From Sphaerisporangium rhizosphaerae (GTDB taxonomy: Bacteria > Actinomycetota > Actinomycetes > Streptosporangiales > Streptosporangiaceae): a stretch of 64,000 nucleotides of DNA. A model generated the notes under the pieces. The model worked only from the letters and a program-made list of their open reading frames with translations, did not search any database and was not told where the DNA came from. Every line of letters begins with the position of its first letter. Position 1 is the stretch's first letter. The translations under genes were made by a program, and so were the position numbers. Location: positions 186,001-250,000 of the forward strand of contig NZ_JBHTCG010000003.1 in assembly GCF_042665155.1 (NCBI RefSeq), in the 5' to 3' direction. Below, piece by piece: positions 31,701 to 37,989 of this stretch.

Positions 31701-34404
31701 CGAGGTGTCCCGGACGGAGGCGGAGCTCGGCCCGGAACTGGACCGGCTGAGGTCGCTGGCGGCGGCGTTCCAGGAGCGGGCGCTGGAGGACGACGACGTC
31801 GACCACCTCAGGGACCTGGCCACCCGCGACTTCGACGACGCGCTGGACGAGGTCACCGGCGCCGAGACGCCCCGGGCGCGGGCGGTGCTGGCCGAGCTGC
31901 GCGAGCGCGTCGCGCTGGTCGGGGGCTTGCGGCGGCAGTACGACCTGGTGGGCGACAACGGGCGGCTGCTCGCGGCCTACCGGGAGGACCCGTTCGACCC
32001 GCACGCCATCGCCGCGCTGCGCCCGGTGGCCTACCGCCGCGCGGTCGTCATGGCCTACGTCGACAACCTGCTCGACTGGGGGGACATGCTGTTCCGCCAG
32101 TACACCGCCGAGAGCGTGGACGAGGCGCGGATGCTCTACATCCTCGCCCACGACCTGCTGGGGGATCGTCCCGGCCGGCTGCGCCCGGCCATCGGCACCG
32201 GGACGGCGCGCAGCTACGCCGACCTGGAGCGGGAGGAGCGCCTCCCGGAGCTGACCGGAGGCGGCGAGATGCTCACCGGGCCCGGAGCGGTGCACGCCGG
32301 AGTGGCCGACCCGTACTTCACCATCCCCGGCAACGCCGTGTTCGGCGAGTACTGGACGCGGGTCGAGGACCGGCTGCTGAAGATCAGGCAGTCGCTGGAC
32401 ATCATGGGCGTCAGCCGTCCCGTGCCGCTGTTCGACCCGCCGATCGACCCGGCCGCCCTGGTGAGCGCCGTCGCCGGCGGCGCCGCGCCGGACGCGGCCG
32501 CCGCCGCGCCGCCCGTCCCGGTGCCCGAGCACCGGTTCGCGGTACTGCTGCGCAGGGCCCAGGAGCTGGTGGACAAGCTGCGCTCCTTCGGCGACGCCCT
32601 GCTCGGCGTGCTGGAGCGGCGCGACTCCGAGGAGCTCACCCTGCTGCAGGCCCGGCAGGAGACCGTGATCCTCGGCCTGGCCCGCGCCGTCAAGGAGGCG
32701 CAGATGGAGGCCGCCGAGGAGAGCAAGCGCGAGGCGGAGGCCGGGCGGACCGCCGTCAACACGCGGCTGTCGCACTACCAGCAGCTCGTGGACGACGGCA
32801 TGTCGCAGGTCCAGCGGGCGCAGATCGGTCTCATGACGCTGGCCGCCGCGACCCACCTGGCCGCCGGCGGGCTCAAGCTCGGATCCTCCATCGCGCACGG
32901 CGTCCCGCAGGTTCTGTTCGGCCCGTTCATCTTCGGCACCGAGTACGGCGGCAAGCAGATCGGCAAGGCGCTGGACAAGGCCGCGGAGGTCCCTGAGCAG
33001 TTCGGCGAGTCGTTCAGCCTCCTGGGCGAGCTGCTCGGCGTGGTCTCGGAGTACCAGCGCTCCGAGCAGGACTGGCGTTTCCAGATCGACCTGGCCCGCA
33101 ACGACCTGGCGCAGGCGGAGCACCAGGTGGCGAGCGCGGAGCACGCGCTGACCGCCGCGCAGCGCGACCTGGACGTCCAGACGCAGGAGATCGCCAACCA
33201 GCAGGCGGTCACCGCGTTCCTCAAGGACAAGTTCTCCGGCGCCGACCTCTACCAGTGGATGGCCGGTCGCCTGTCGGGCCTGTACTTCCAGGCCTACGGG
33301 ATGGCCTACGAGATGGCGCGCGCCGCCGAACGGGCCTACCGGTTCGAGCGGGGCGTCCCCGACGGGCCCGCTTACATCAAGCCGCTGTACTGGGACAGCC
33401 GCCGCGCCGGGCTGACGTCCGGCGAGAGCCTCGGCATGGACCTCGACGTGCTCGCCAACGCCTACCTCGCGGCCGACACCCGCGACCTGGAGATCGTCAA
33501 GCGGGTGTCGCTGCTGGCCCTGGACCCGCCGGCCATGCTGCGCCTGGCGAGCACCGGCCGTTGCGAGTTCGCGTTCACCGAGGCGCTGTTCGACCGCGAC
33601 TTCCCCGGGCACTACCGCCGCCAGATCAGGACGGTCGGGCTGTCGTTCGAGGACGAGGGCGGCGGCCGTCCCGACCTGAATGCGACGCTGACCCAGCTCG
33701 GCCACAAGACCGTGCTGGACGCCGACGCCAAGGCCGTCAAGCACCTGCTCGACCCCAAGGGCGCGCCCCCGGCCACGGTGCGCGCCGACTGGCGGGCCGG
33801 CCGGCAGATCGCCGTCTCCCACGTCGAGGACGGCGCCGACGGCGACGGGCTCTTCGAGCTGCGCTACGACGACGACCGCTACCTGCCGTTCGAGGGCACC
33901 GGCGCGGTGTCCACCTGGCGCCTCGCGCTGTCGGGCGCCCGCCCGGCCGCGCTGCGGGACGTGGTGATCACCGTCCGGTACACCGCCAGGAACGGCGGCG
34001 AGGTCTTCGCCAACGCGGTCAAGGGCATGCTGCGGCCCTACCCGGCCGCGCGGTTCCTCGACCTCGCCCGGGACTTCCCCGACCAGTGGCAGGAGTTCAC
34101 CGCCGGCGACGCCCCGTCGCTGGTGCTGCCGGTCACCACCGACCTGCTCCCGGGGCTGGCCGACCCGCGCGTCACCGGCGTGCAGGCCGTGCTGGACATG
34201 ACCGGCGCGGCCGGCGACGCGCCCGTGCGCCTGACGCTCGGCGCCGGCCGCGCGTTCCCGCTGCCCGGCGGCGCGTACGTGCCGACGCCCGGCCTGCGGG
34301 TCGCCGCCGCCGGCGGCCCCGGCTGGACGCTCACCCTGGAAGGCGACAAGGCGGCGCTACGGAACATCGGACTGGTGCTCACCTACAAGGCCGGAACGCA
34401 CTAG
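19759..34404 (+). CDS. Giant Tc (ABC) toxin A-subunit-like protein with ~31 hemopexin-like repeats
   Basis: About 4,881 residues, twice the usual TcA length. In order: a VRP1/SpvA-like start (SVTSPAAYLADLLQLVEDNF at ~19980); helical TcA shell to ~23850, interrupted by two Asp/Ala/Gly/Thr low-complexity runs; a first hemopexin-like block (23887-28230); a neuraminidase-like/ABC-toxin segment (AVQLYLHRYLLDLEP at ~28930, NYRTWEANREVFLYPENYL at ~29055); a second hemopexin-like block (~30070-31250); the TcA hallmark SVYYWEIFFHAPLLIAQALN (~31480) with RRWYEYIFDPTDPSAYW; long coiled helices with a hydrophobic stretch (~32830-32960) as in the TcA pore; and a TcB-binding-like end from ~33280 (LYFQAYGMAYEMARAAERAY, YWDSRRAGLTSGESLGMDL). 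TcA proteins bind cells and inject a toxin through a channel. No signal peptide, as usual for TcA. The true start is uncertain: ATG 19729, ATG 19759 and a TTG at 19903 with GGAGG are all possible; codon bias only becomes strong near 19900. Confidence 0.85.
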   Translation: MAGRSRDGPSSPIAVPCDLARPRASFDGSIRHAPGHLSRFIGSELEDLLREDGSLPSYDRLFGELDFGEQEEPGSVTSPAAYLADLLQLVEDNFEEPSLLERRPGLKRVVLDHAGTYTEVPYLDIVNEVLARFLTADASADPDTTSAPGTSAGPDMSADPDTTVGPDTSGGPGMSADADTAGMGAGADAGTGAGAGADAGTDVDAGPATQAEVEAEAFARLRELRFPFDKPFSLQDERFRAYLRRFEIAPDEFYRAFAARVSADVVAREYLGLTPEDAAIVTTVLSGEAAVQECYGLGDKPLTALQDVDRFRRATMLTAAELRDLLFQNLLPLARPPHAEASAFFVNQGGTPVSVDAEGRRLVWGAEETPVPWEWFERTRRFVRLARRTGLSMADLDVVLRTCCGNRIDPAALRVLAAVVYLHRTHDLPVDVVCALAAPMDTTGIRDGADPRDLFTRTYNDVMTAPGGQEDGLVWPWPDAPPSGRALRCAGDILAPRNAAYRRRLASGLSVGESDLVEIVVRYRRRYAGTPLEPGPFDREEIGLAALSLLHRVTRLSAALGLSTGEFFGVLAAVEADPAPRPQGYTPFRGLPLDDDPGTRDCHRILEAGDAGASLWLARTLSGVAEWMRADGFGVEDLGAVMGGPVALSTGDPLSTGLDGRAGVDAASRADGALAAGGDGTGRAGEGAVPADDGTEAVAADLGREFQSVAFGPGSFVSDRFGERASQVIQDVLTAYDGVVSPGDDRVLRLDRAEAEPAAYDALTDLAVLTEEDFLDLGLDERLTGKIYADLVTAGYLRANGELVLDRLPGEGEELRLTRDFTPHRRALYDVIARLCGAPAPDTDAPMDMAMDADAGMDPATGTGTATNPDAKDATDREDAEDAEDAEDAGADTGAGADAGDLVAGDSGVEGADAADAWPDDDEAAGTAALYPSDLVSLGLGPDEQAELYDNLVFNGYLDAEGEILWPAPFTKEDPQDSDVELLVVNADLGDVAPAVLGRLRERVERFHGGRLVLDPAVFAALPLTEIQVGALVEALRFNEYLDRDGAYRDKAALLAAGPDDLALPPEFHPHRGAVLSAMRGQVEDFRAELCTFVAEDFKDIADEAVAGRVLADLDGAFTDDGLMRVDATMRAVADSSGSALLGAWFTDAETAMVAGRVSAILAEQRPYRLDLVALAALDFDERERARLVDMLVGAGDLNRALAVPLERLGYFGDAGNVLHYTVAGLEDYAKDLFYLLHAVAIEVSAGMAEIVATLGALADRQRTLVSSLLQDALGVPADTVAAICAGVTGGAAQTMEMLVVPALAAADAAADDGLPGAAEPAGAVGPRFRRAYRRIRGFAVLAAKLGLDAAEVLVAFRDQDLVGGYPEPLALPPGAGRFDALLETADGGVLLFLGDAYWAYSPGTYTLADPRPRPLTELSDRFAGLRSVDAAFTVAGAEWIVGRRSDGASRTFVREHGSARWVERDRVWGKVENAFDDPERVDAAFVDDEGRAYLFRGDQYVRYSGADYTVVDEGYPRSIGEWWEGEDRRTPLPAPFRRSIDAGFRHRDGAVHLFSGDRFVTVGDAADRPIAGTWGRVRNTLAGAERVDAAYADASGAVYLFAGDQVLEYADSIENDGVLAVEGYPLRIETRFPGAPVAFEGGLEAAFATGDGAVHLFKDGRTIALPPAPGAGGGAGGEQDRWGAADQVVPVAGRWGVLSDVLPSGAVESAFVGMDGRTYLFSGERYLRYSTSDYSVVDQGYPRGIEPDWGGLRRVDASFVLDRKTYLFGLPGRLFDLPLDPEDASAAEAELAAGRVPRALRRRLAEHALPLADDARPVPEGGGGAWRVTTEQGIEVEVRREGDRLAVHGGPGDETSFYVRYSTRDYSTPDPGHPRPLTDDWWNLPSSLSGDPRFARVDAVFTGRDELTYLFSGDRFVVFDSRRRWWSEVRTLREDWDSVPFERVDAAFVGKDGKTYLFSGRRYVRYSTADYTRVDDRYPASVTPFWGNVVNALARTGRVDATLVADSTEVVDGVEVVRTHTYLFSGDQYVRYEGEDYSAVQDGYPRPIAALAQEPRLRNLHVPLAGGIDAAFADRRNVYLFKDGRCHVVSDGLYRRHTHLDLAGVTCAFIEDGRVVAQGPDGWRHLGALEGTVATSAPTRPRTLRAVPPEYRTGLSAVLRGADGTTYLFKGSSCYNVRLGRDYPLAEEWGWPRDNIHQRGIVDAAFVGRDGNTYLFSGDQFVTYPAAPGTSGTSRTSDASEAGRPRPVAEHWAGLSNVALAYVRDGRTYLFERPGPDGRTRYVVYSGADYRSPDPGYPRPADAGFWDIPQAYRAEGFTFPDAVLFEGSTMLLLRGDECLQYDQVAGVWSYPRPIERVWRGYGRDLRPGEALRTAFTAGDGATYFFFTGRFTAYRDGAFSPMESTRERWSGSRGLFGAAGAHGSPAGSPVSDAPAGSASGPSGGPVSGSPDGDGAGQAEDVARVDAAFVYRGSATFLFSGDRYVRYTGAEYRYADPGYPKPIIGELRKEEAFANLPESFDDVLIDRLAAGHDRLVEAVVANRRTVYLFVGGECHAVSDAAAVTYDLGFAGRVRNALAERGRVDAALVAGGRAFLFSDDQYVRYSGTDLAFADEGYPRTIAAALPAELGVAALPEEFHDGIDAAFTGADGHLYLFKGKKYLRADDPATAEPVARPVAGTWGRVRNAFADGPPGVDAAFTTPDGELYAFRGDQYARYAPGDLERVEQGHPRAIRNAWGDLPASFEAGIDGAFVFEGRTYLAKGDQYVRYSGTAAEASRHGAGGAGQATTSGAGGAGRATTSGAGPGSPGGAGRYGVVDRTYPQAFARRWSAAADYRLDDVATIARFAALAREHPGGDGGLAAQLGAGPVPVQDPYRGLAALFGWDAEELRWVKRHRDLLPGAPRPGDRLEIEFVLQLAELFPLAGRLGLGPSAVYADVWSRVHGEHESAAERESAAERESAAGHEPATERESAARRAAELERAASALYGLLARAHGPQEWAELSRQVHDELNLLKRDALVSAVLAAGSGGRTSRELFEHLLIDVDMGARGTTSRVKEAIAAVQLYLHRYLLDLEPVTVYSGLAAEQVRARVKALWGWMRNYRTWEANREVFLYPENYLRPELRDTKTPAFQELEKDLLQGEITADGVQRAYKRYLDEYTEVSRLAIAGGYVYVPDGAGRGTRGLVLFGRTRTAPLRFYYRRAEFREGVRLSTTWGPWLKIDLRIDAEKVYPIHAFDRVFVFWVGVEAVVPRDTSNTALTATRTGDKQTVTAPPAPQRVKIFYSFCNLNQEWVPPQVVGSADILWSGAFPDIPLSVWSAPLPGQDPGDEHDAILVSCALPAAPGAVSFALTPELYAVPVIGLTAQTGRPGEVADILAPEEAEAVGAGAIVRFNRPASSPDRHWLSVDHKGGSFLIRPIIPAPAEETRLTMLRGNKDKLPAWDRVDAAFELADGTRYFFGNKSGRYVKIARGRTRARSDLPIAGDWGRPPENLTTTGVVDAVLVRARHVYLFSGDEYVRCTGDAPIGPPDPGFPQHMRDNSDNLPKWSAVDAAFTAPDGTEYFFSKERGGYAMSGSLETVRPMWERWTPPRDLADGGDDMAFIVDHLDAAFVRDGRTYMIFGDRYLRYTLAGDDGRQRLDEGYPKTLAGNPDGLPTWSPVGAALVTPGFSCFFDNTAQTYELRVGNGEPGTYETRDLGSRWRTVDAAYVEDGALYVTSGTEYARYTLGPDGAPSGVTDQGYPRSMARPVNAVFRQSGHRYVFSGDSYAVWEPGRDLDAVTAYTPIAGNWGELPDGVETGLTGALDTTAELFLFMGDRYVRYAKDAEVAVPYEYATLPQEIVRLTTSTAFVLNRRLLAGGVAALLAPETQETDELPAFGTGATGPTTVRVRADKVTPERLPTSSYLDFQSSNSVYYWEIFFHAPLLIAQALNGAQRFEDARRWYEYIFDPTDPSAYWRFLPFLAIDPRALADGCAGDLAELRRLGAEVSRTEAELGPELDRLRSLAAAFQERALEDDDVDHLRDLATRDFDDALDEVTGAETPRARAVLAELRERVALVGGLRRQYDLVGDNGRLLAAYREDPFDPHAIAALRPVAYRRAVVMAYVDNLLDWGDMLFRQYTAESVDEARMLYILAHDLLGDRPGRLRPAIGTGTARSYADLEREERLPELTGGGEMLTGPGAVHAGVADPYFTIPGNAVFGEYWTRVEDRLLKIRQSLDIMGVSRPVPLFDPPIDPAALVSAVAGGAAPDAAAAAPPVPVPEHRFAVLLRRAQELVDKLRSFGDALLGVLERRDSEELTLLQARQETVILGLARAVKEAQMEAAEESKREAEAGRTAVNTRLSHYQQLVDDGMSQVQRAQIGLMTLAAATHLAAGGLKLGSSIAHGVPQVLFGPFIFGTEYGGKQIGKALDKAAEVPEQFGESFSLLGELLGVVSEYQRSEQDWRFQIDLARNDLAQAEHQVASAEHALTAAQRDLDVQTQEIANQQAVTAFLKDKFSGADLYQWMAGRLSGLYFQAYGMAYEMARAAERAYRFERGVPDGPAYIKPLYWDSRRAGLTSGESLGMDLDVLANAYLAADTRDLEIVKRVSLLALDPPAMLRLASTGRCEFAFTEALFDRDFPGHYRRQIRTVGLSFEDEGGGRPDLNATLTQLGHKTVLDADAKAVKHLLDPKGAPPATVRADWRAGRQIAVSHVEDGADGDGLFELRYDDDRYLPFEGTGAVSTWRLALSGARPAALRDVVITVRYTARNGGEVFANAVKGMLRPYPAARFLDLARDFPDQWQEFTAGDAPSLVLPVTTDLLPGLADPRVTGVQAVLDMTGAAGDAPVRLTLGAGRAFPLPGGAYVPTPGLRVAAAGGPGWTLTLEGDKAALRNIGLVLTYKAGTH
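20160..20400 (+). repeat. Asp/Ala/Gly/Thr low-complexity tract in TcA-like gene
   Basis: Tandem short units of the type gcggacnnggacacg encode a run of SADPDT/SAGPDM/ADADT and then GAGADAGTGAGAG-like residues within the N-terminal shell region. It looks like slippage-driven expansion and is probably an unstructured acidic linker. Confidence 0.75.
22270..22510 (+). repeat. Second acidic low-complexity tract in TcA-like gene
   Basis: A run of PDTDAPMDMAMDADAG, then a fourfold repeat of GAG GAC GCC (EDAEDAEDAEDA), then GADTGAGADAG. Same style as the tract at 20160, so probably an expanded linker between shell domains. Confidence 0.75.
23887..28230 (+). repeat. First hemopexin-like repeat block (~23 units)
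   Basis: Protein-level repeats of ~45-65 residues with the core V-D-A-A-F ... Y-L-F-x-G-D-x-Y-V-R-Y ... Y-P-R-x-I. I count about 23 units, consistent with roughly six four-bladed propellers. Some units are degenerate and one region (~25085-25400) holds an insert. A Gly/Ala/Ser/Thr low-complexity insert interrupts the last unit (~28070-28190). Hemopexin-type propellers are binding modules, so this is a candidate receptor- or matrix-binding surface. Confidence 0.85.
30070..31250 (+). repeat. Second hemopexin-like repeat block (~8 units)
   Basis: Eight more units (for example VDAAFELADGTRYFF, VDAVLVRARHVYLFSGDEYV, LTGALDTTAELFLFMGDRYV), enough for two four-bladed propellers. They lie between the neuraminidase-like segment and the YYWEIFFHAPLL hallmark, a separate site from the first block. 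Confidence 0.82.
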
Positions 34405-34431
34405 CCGTCCCGGCGGACAGGAGATCGGGCG

Positions 34432-36516
34432 ATGGGCAAGAAGAAGGACAAGTCGCGGAAAAAGGCCCGCAAGGGCGGCAGGAGCACCGACTCCGGCTCC
34501 GACTCCGCTAAGGAGAAGGCGCCGCCGCGCAAGGACCCGTCGGACGACGAGGCCCGGGAGACCGGTTCCGCCATGGAGGAGTCGCAAGCCGAGGAAGGCG
34601 GCAGCGACGACGACAACTACGAGATCGGCTCGGACTACGATGACTTCGTCCGGCGCTCCCCCCGGCCCGCTTCGCCGTCCACGCGCCGCTCCAGCAGCGA
34701 CGACGACGACCGGCCGGTCGCCCAGACCGGCGGCACGCTGGTGCGGACCAAGCAGCAACAGGTGGTGCGCGCGCCCGCGCCCGCCCCGGCGCTGCCCGCC
34801 TCCCGCGTGCCGGACCTGGTCGCCTACCTGACGAGCCTCCCGCGCGACCTGGCCGCCCACCTCCTCTCGTTCGTGAACTTCACGGACCTGCTGAACGTGC
34901 GCGCGCTGAACCAGCAGGCGAAGAAGCTCGTGGACGGCCTGTCGCCCGGGCTGACGCCCAAGGTGCTGGGGCCCTTGGACCTGCGGCAGTTCTGGATCCG
35001 CCTTGTCCGCAGGGTCGTGCCCGGAACCTCGCCGCTGTACGTGATATCGGTGGCCCGCGAGATGCCCGCCCCGGCCGACCCGAAGTTGTGGCGCGACATC
35101 GGCGAGTTCCTCCGGGTGCCCTACACCGATATGCCGGAGATCATCGCGGAGCTGGCCTGGCAGCGCGGCGAGGCCGACGACGAGGCCATCCTCGCGGAGC
35201 TCGACAAGCTCGCCGAGGACACCGGTATCGACGCCGATGAGGTGCGTGCGCGCTACGAGAACATCGTCGTGTCGGCGAACCCTCTGACCCTGCTCAAAGG
35301 AGCCGGCACCGACCCGGGCACGGCGGAGACGGGAAGGGTCCCCGGCCCCGAGGAGCGCAGGCTCAGGGCGGCGGTGCACGAGCGGTTGCGGCTCAGGCAC
35401 GCGGCTCAGGCGCAGAAGGCCGCGGCGGCCGGCGGCGGCAGGGAGTACCGTGCCGAGCTGCTCAAGGGGAAGAAGAATAAGAGGGAGAAATCGACCTCCG
35501 AGCAACGGTCGCTGGACCGGCTCGCCTGGGTCCTGCAGCACCTGCAGGACAGCAGGGAGTGCGTCGCCGTGGCCAGCGCCGGAAACGAGCTGCGGGTGTG
35601 GGCCAACACCCCTGACGACCAGATGGCCCGCGACCTGAACGATCTCCTCGAGGTGGCGCGCGCGCAGACCGCCGGCGCCGAGGAGGATCTGAACGACCAG
35701 CTCCAGGGCATGTGGAACCTGCTGCGCCAGTCCGGCCTGGACGTGCGGGACGGCGAGCCCACCCTTCAGCAGTGGAAGGCGGCCGAGCGGCGCCTGCGCA
35801 AGACCATCACCTTCCTCGCCGAACTCGAGGCGACCTGGGGAAAGATCCAGACAAGCGCGCAGACCCTCCAGTTCCTGGACGGGAAGGTGCACGCCGAGGT
35901 CCAGTTCGCCGACGACCTGCTGAGGCTGCGAGCCGAACTTCAGGCGAAGATGGAGACCCTCCCGGAGGACCAGCGGGCGGCCTACCAGGAGCGGTTGCGC
36001 CTGATCGACCAGGTTCGTGTCGCGGTCGGCATCTCCAAACTGTGCTGCCTGAAGTGCTATCTGGCCATCAAGGCGGTGATCTCGGTCGAGAAGCTCCCCA
36101 TCACCATCTCCGGCACCCACTACCGCACCTACGACTGGCCCATGCCCCCGTCGCTGGCCTCCTCCGAACCCCTGCTCCGGGCCTACCTCAAGCTGCCGGC
36201 CAAGCTAACGAAGGCCGGTGACAAGGAACTCGACGCCGCGCTCAAGGACCCCGCCAAGAGGGCCGTGATCGTCAAGGCGATCAACACCTACGTCGTGGAC
36301 GGCTACCTGACCCCCAACGGCTATATCTCCAGCGAAGACGAGAGCGGGCTGGAGCTCACCCTGTACGACCAGCCATTCGAGCCTCCGGCCGACGACGAGT
36401 CCGAGGAGCCGACCGAGACCGCGCAGGACCAGCCGGTGGCGCCGGCGGACGAGCAGCGGGAGGAGTCCTCCGGCGGGGAGGAGGTCGTCCAGCCCCCGAA
36501 GAAGCGCAAACTCTGA
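34432..36516 (+). CDS. Candidate eukaryote-targeted effector: NLS-like ends, F-box-like motif, deaminase-fold domain
   Basis: A 694-residue protein encoded 27 bp after the TcA-like gene, with GGAG before its ATG, so probably co-translated. Residues 3-17 are strongly basic (KKKDKSRKKARKGGR); 20-120 are disordered, acidic and serine-rich. Residues ~135-168 (SLPRDLAAHLLSFVNFTDLL, then NVRALNQQAKKLV) fit the F-box pattern. Residues ~376-570 look like a nucleic-acid/nucleotide deaminase fold: a strand pair ECVAVASAGNELRVWAN, the zinc/proton-shuttle motif H487-A-E489, the zinc cysteines C539-x-x-C542 in GISKLCCLKC, and THYRTYDWPMP (562-572), the arrangement of the OTT_1508-like family of toxin-derived deaminases. 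The chain ends in PPKKRKL (688-694), close to the SV40 nuclear signal. All parts are read by eye; F-box assignment is the weakest. The protein would be an effector delivered by, or made with, the TcA-like protein. Confidence 0.75.
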   Translation: MGKKKDKSRKKARKGGRSTDSGSDSAKEKAPPRKDPSDDEARETGSAMEESQAEEGGSDDDNYEIGSDYDDFVRRSPRPASPSTRRSSSDDDDRPVAQTGGTLVRTKQQQVVRAPAPAPALPASRVPDLVAYLTSLPRDLAAHLLSFVNFTDLLNVRALNQQAKKLVDGLSPGLTPKVLGPLDLRQFWIRLVRRVVPGTSPLYVISVAREMPAPADPKLWRDIGEFLRVPYTDMPEIIAELAWQRGEADDEAILAELDKLAEDTGIDADEVRARYENIVVSANPLTLLKGAGTDPGTAETGRVPGPEERRLRAAVHERLRLRHAAQAQKAAAAGGGREYRAELLKGKKNKREKSTSEQRSLDRLAWVLQHLQDSRECVAVASAGNELRVWANTPDDQMARDLNDLLEVARAQTAGAEEDLNDQLQGMWNLLRQSGLDVRDGEPTLQQWKAAERRLRKTITFLAELEATWGKIQTSAQTLQFLDGKVHAEVQFADDLLRLRAELQAKMETLPEDQRAAYQERLRLIDQVRVAVGISKLCCLKCYLAIKAVISVEKLPITISGTHYRTYDWPMPPSLASSEPLLRAYLKLPAKLTKAGDKELDAALKDPAKRAVIVKAINTYVVDGYLTPNGYISSEDESGLELTLYDQPFEPPADDESEEPTETAQDQPVAPADEQREESSGGEEVVQPPKKRKL

Positions 36517-36526
36517 AGAGAACCGG

Positions 36527-36558
36527 GCCCGCCGTCCGGTGGCGGCCGAGGGGCGGGC
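36527..36558. terminator. Hairpin between convergent genes
   Basis: GCCCGCC (36527-36533) pairs with GGCGGGC (36552-36558) between the stop of the effector gene and the stop of the aldehyde dehydrogenase gene. The stem is modest and the loop of 18 bases is GC-rich, so this is a moderate call. Confidence 0.45.
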
Positions 36559-37989
36559 TCAGGGGTGTGGGGCGAGGTGGACGACCTTGGTGTGGGTCAT
36601 CTCGTCCAGCAGTTCGGGGCCGTAGCCGAAGCCGTGGCCGCTGCCGCGCAGGGGCTGGGCGGCGCCGCCCGGGGCGCCGCCGAACACGGCGTTGACCTTG
36701 ACGGTGCCCACGGGCAGCTCGCGCCAGGCCCGCTGGGCGTTGGCCATGGACGGGGTGAGGACGGTGGCGGCCAGTCCGTACGCGCCGCCCGCCGCCAGTT
36801 CCAGCGCCGCCTCGAAGGAGTCGACGACCCGCACGGGCGCGACCGGGCCGAAGGTCTCCTCGCGCATGATCTCCATGTCGTCGGTGCAGCCGGTCAGGAC
36901 GGTGGCCGGGTAGAACGCGCCGGGGCCGTCGGTGACCCCGCCGCCGGTCAGCACCCGGGCGCCCGCCTCGACCGCGGACCGGACGTGCCGGTGGACGACC
37001 TCGCGCTGCGCGAGGTCGACGAGCGGGCCGAGGGTGGTCTCCTCGTCCATGCCGGAGCCCATGCGCAGTTCCTCGGCGCGCTGGATGAGCGCGCCGAGGA
37101 AGGAGTCGGCCACGTCCCGGTGCACGTAGACCCGTTCGACGGAGGTGCAGATCTGCCCGGCGTTGGCGAAGCAACCGGTCGCCGCCTGCGCGGCGGCCCA
37201 CTTGACGTCCACGCCCGCGTCCACGATCAACGGGTCCTTGCCGCCGTTCTCCAGGAGCGTCGCCGCCCCGGTGCCGGCCGCCGCCGCGGCGATCGCCCGC
37301 CCGGCCGCCGTGGAGCCGACATGGGCGACCAGGTCGACGCCGCGATGCGCGGCCAGCGGCTCGCCCGCCCGGCCGTCGCCCGGCACCATGGTCAGCACGC
37401 CTGGCGGCAGCTCGGCGGCGATCAGCTCGGCGAGCATCGCCCCGGTGTGCGGGGTGCGCTCGGAGGGTTTGTGCACGACGGTGTTGCCGGTCACGACGGC
37501 CGCGCCGACCAGCCCGCAGGCGATGGCGACCGGGTCGTTCCACGGCGTGATCACCGCGACGACGCCGCGCGGCTCGTACACCATGAGGTCGGTGGCGTCC
37601 CAGCCGCCCTGGAGGCTGTGGCCCCGGTGCAGCGGCCCGAGCTCGGCGTACTGCCGGAGCGTCCCGACGCCGGCCGCCACGCCGCCGCGCGCGTCGCCGA
37701 TCGGCTTGCCCATCTCGCGGGTCACCAGCTCGGCCAGCTCGCCGGCCCGGGCCGCGACCGCGTCCGCGGCGGCGTGCAGCCGGGCGGCGCGCTCGGCGGG
37801 GGTCGTGCGGGCCCAGCCCGCCAGGGCGCGGCGCGCCGAGGAGACGGCCCGCTCGGCGTCCTGCGCGCACCCGGTGGGGGCCTCGCCGACCGGCTCGCCC
37901 GTCGCTGGGTCGGCGATCGTCCGCCATCGCGTGGCCGCGCTCGCCGACCACGCGCCGTCCACCAGCACCCAGCGGTCACTACCTCGCAC
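36559..37989 (-). CDS. NAD(P)-dependent aldehyde dehydrogenase
   Basis: A 476-residue member of the aldehyde dehydrogenase superfamily that oxidises an aldehyde to the acid. Catalytic residues are in place: Asn151 in VITPWNDP, the cofactor lysine Lys174 in VVHKPSERTP, Glu247 in TLLENGGKDP, and the nucleophile Cys281 in FANAGQICTSVERVYV. KPSE rather than one with an acidic strand end leaves NAD versus NADP open. The group resembles succinate-semialdehyde or betaine-aldehyde type enzymes, but the substrate cannot be set. Single gene on the minus strand, convergent with the effector gene, divergent from the HAD-GH65 operon. Confidence 0.92.
   Translation of the reverse strand: MRGSDRWVLVDGAWSASAATRWRTIADPATGEPVGEAPTGCAQDAERAVSSARRALAGWARTTPAERAARLHAAADAVAARAGELAELVTREMGKPIGDARGGVAAGVGTLRQYAELGPLHRGHSLQGGWDATDLMVYEPRGVVAVITPWNDPVAIACGLVGAAVVTGNTVVHKPSERTPHTGAMLAELIAAELPPGVLTMVPGDGRAGEPLAAHRGVDLVAHVGSTAAGRAIAAAAAGTGAATLLENGGKDPLIVDAGVDVKWAAAQAATGCFANAGQICTSVERVYVHRDVADSFLGALIQRAEELRMGSGMDEETTLGPLVDLAQREVVHRHVRSAVEAGARVLTGGGVTDGPGAFYPATVLTGCTDDMEIMREETFGPVAPVRVVDSFEAALELAAGGAYGLAATVLTPSMANAQRAWRELPVGTVKVNAVFGGAPGGAAQPLRGSGHGFGYGPELLDEMTHTKVVHLAPHP

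Noticed and set aside
30184..33822. Long minus-strand frame (1,212 codons) under the TcA-like gene
   Set aside because: Shadow of the real gene in a high-GC region; no start context, no motifs.
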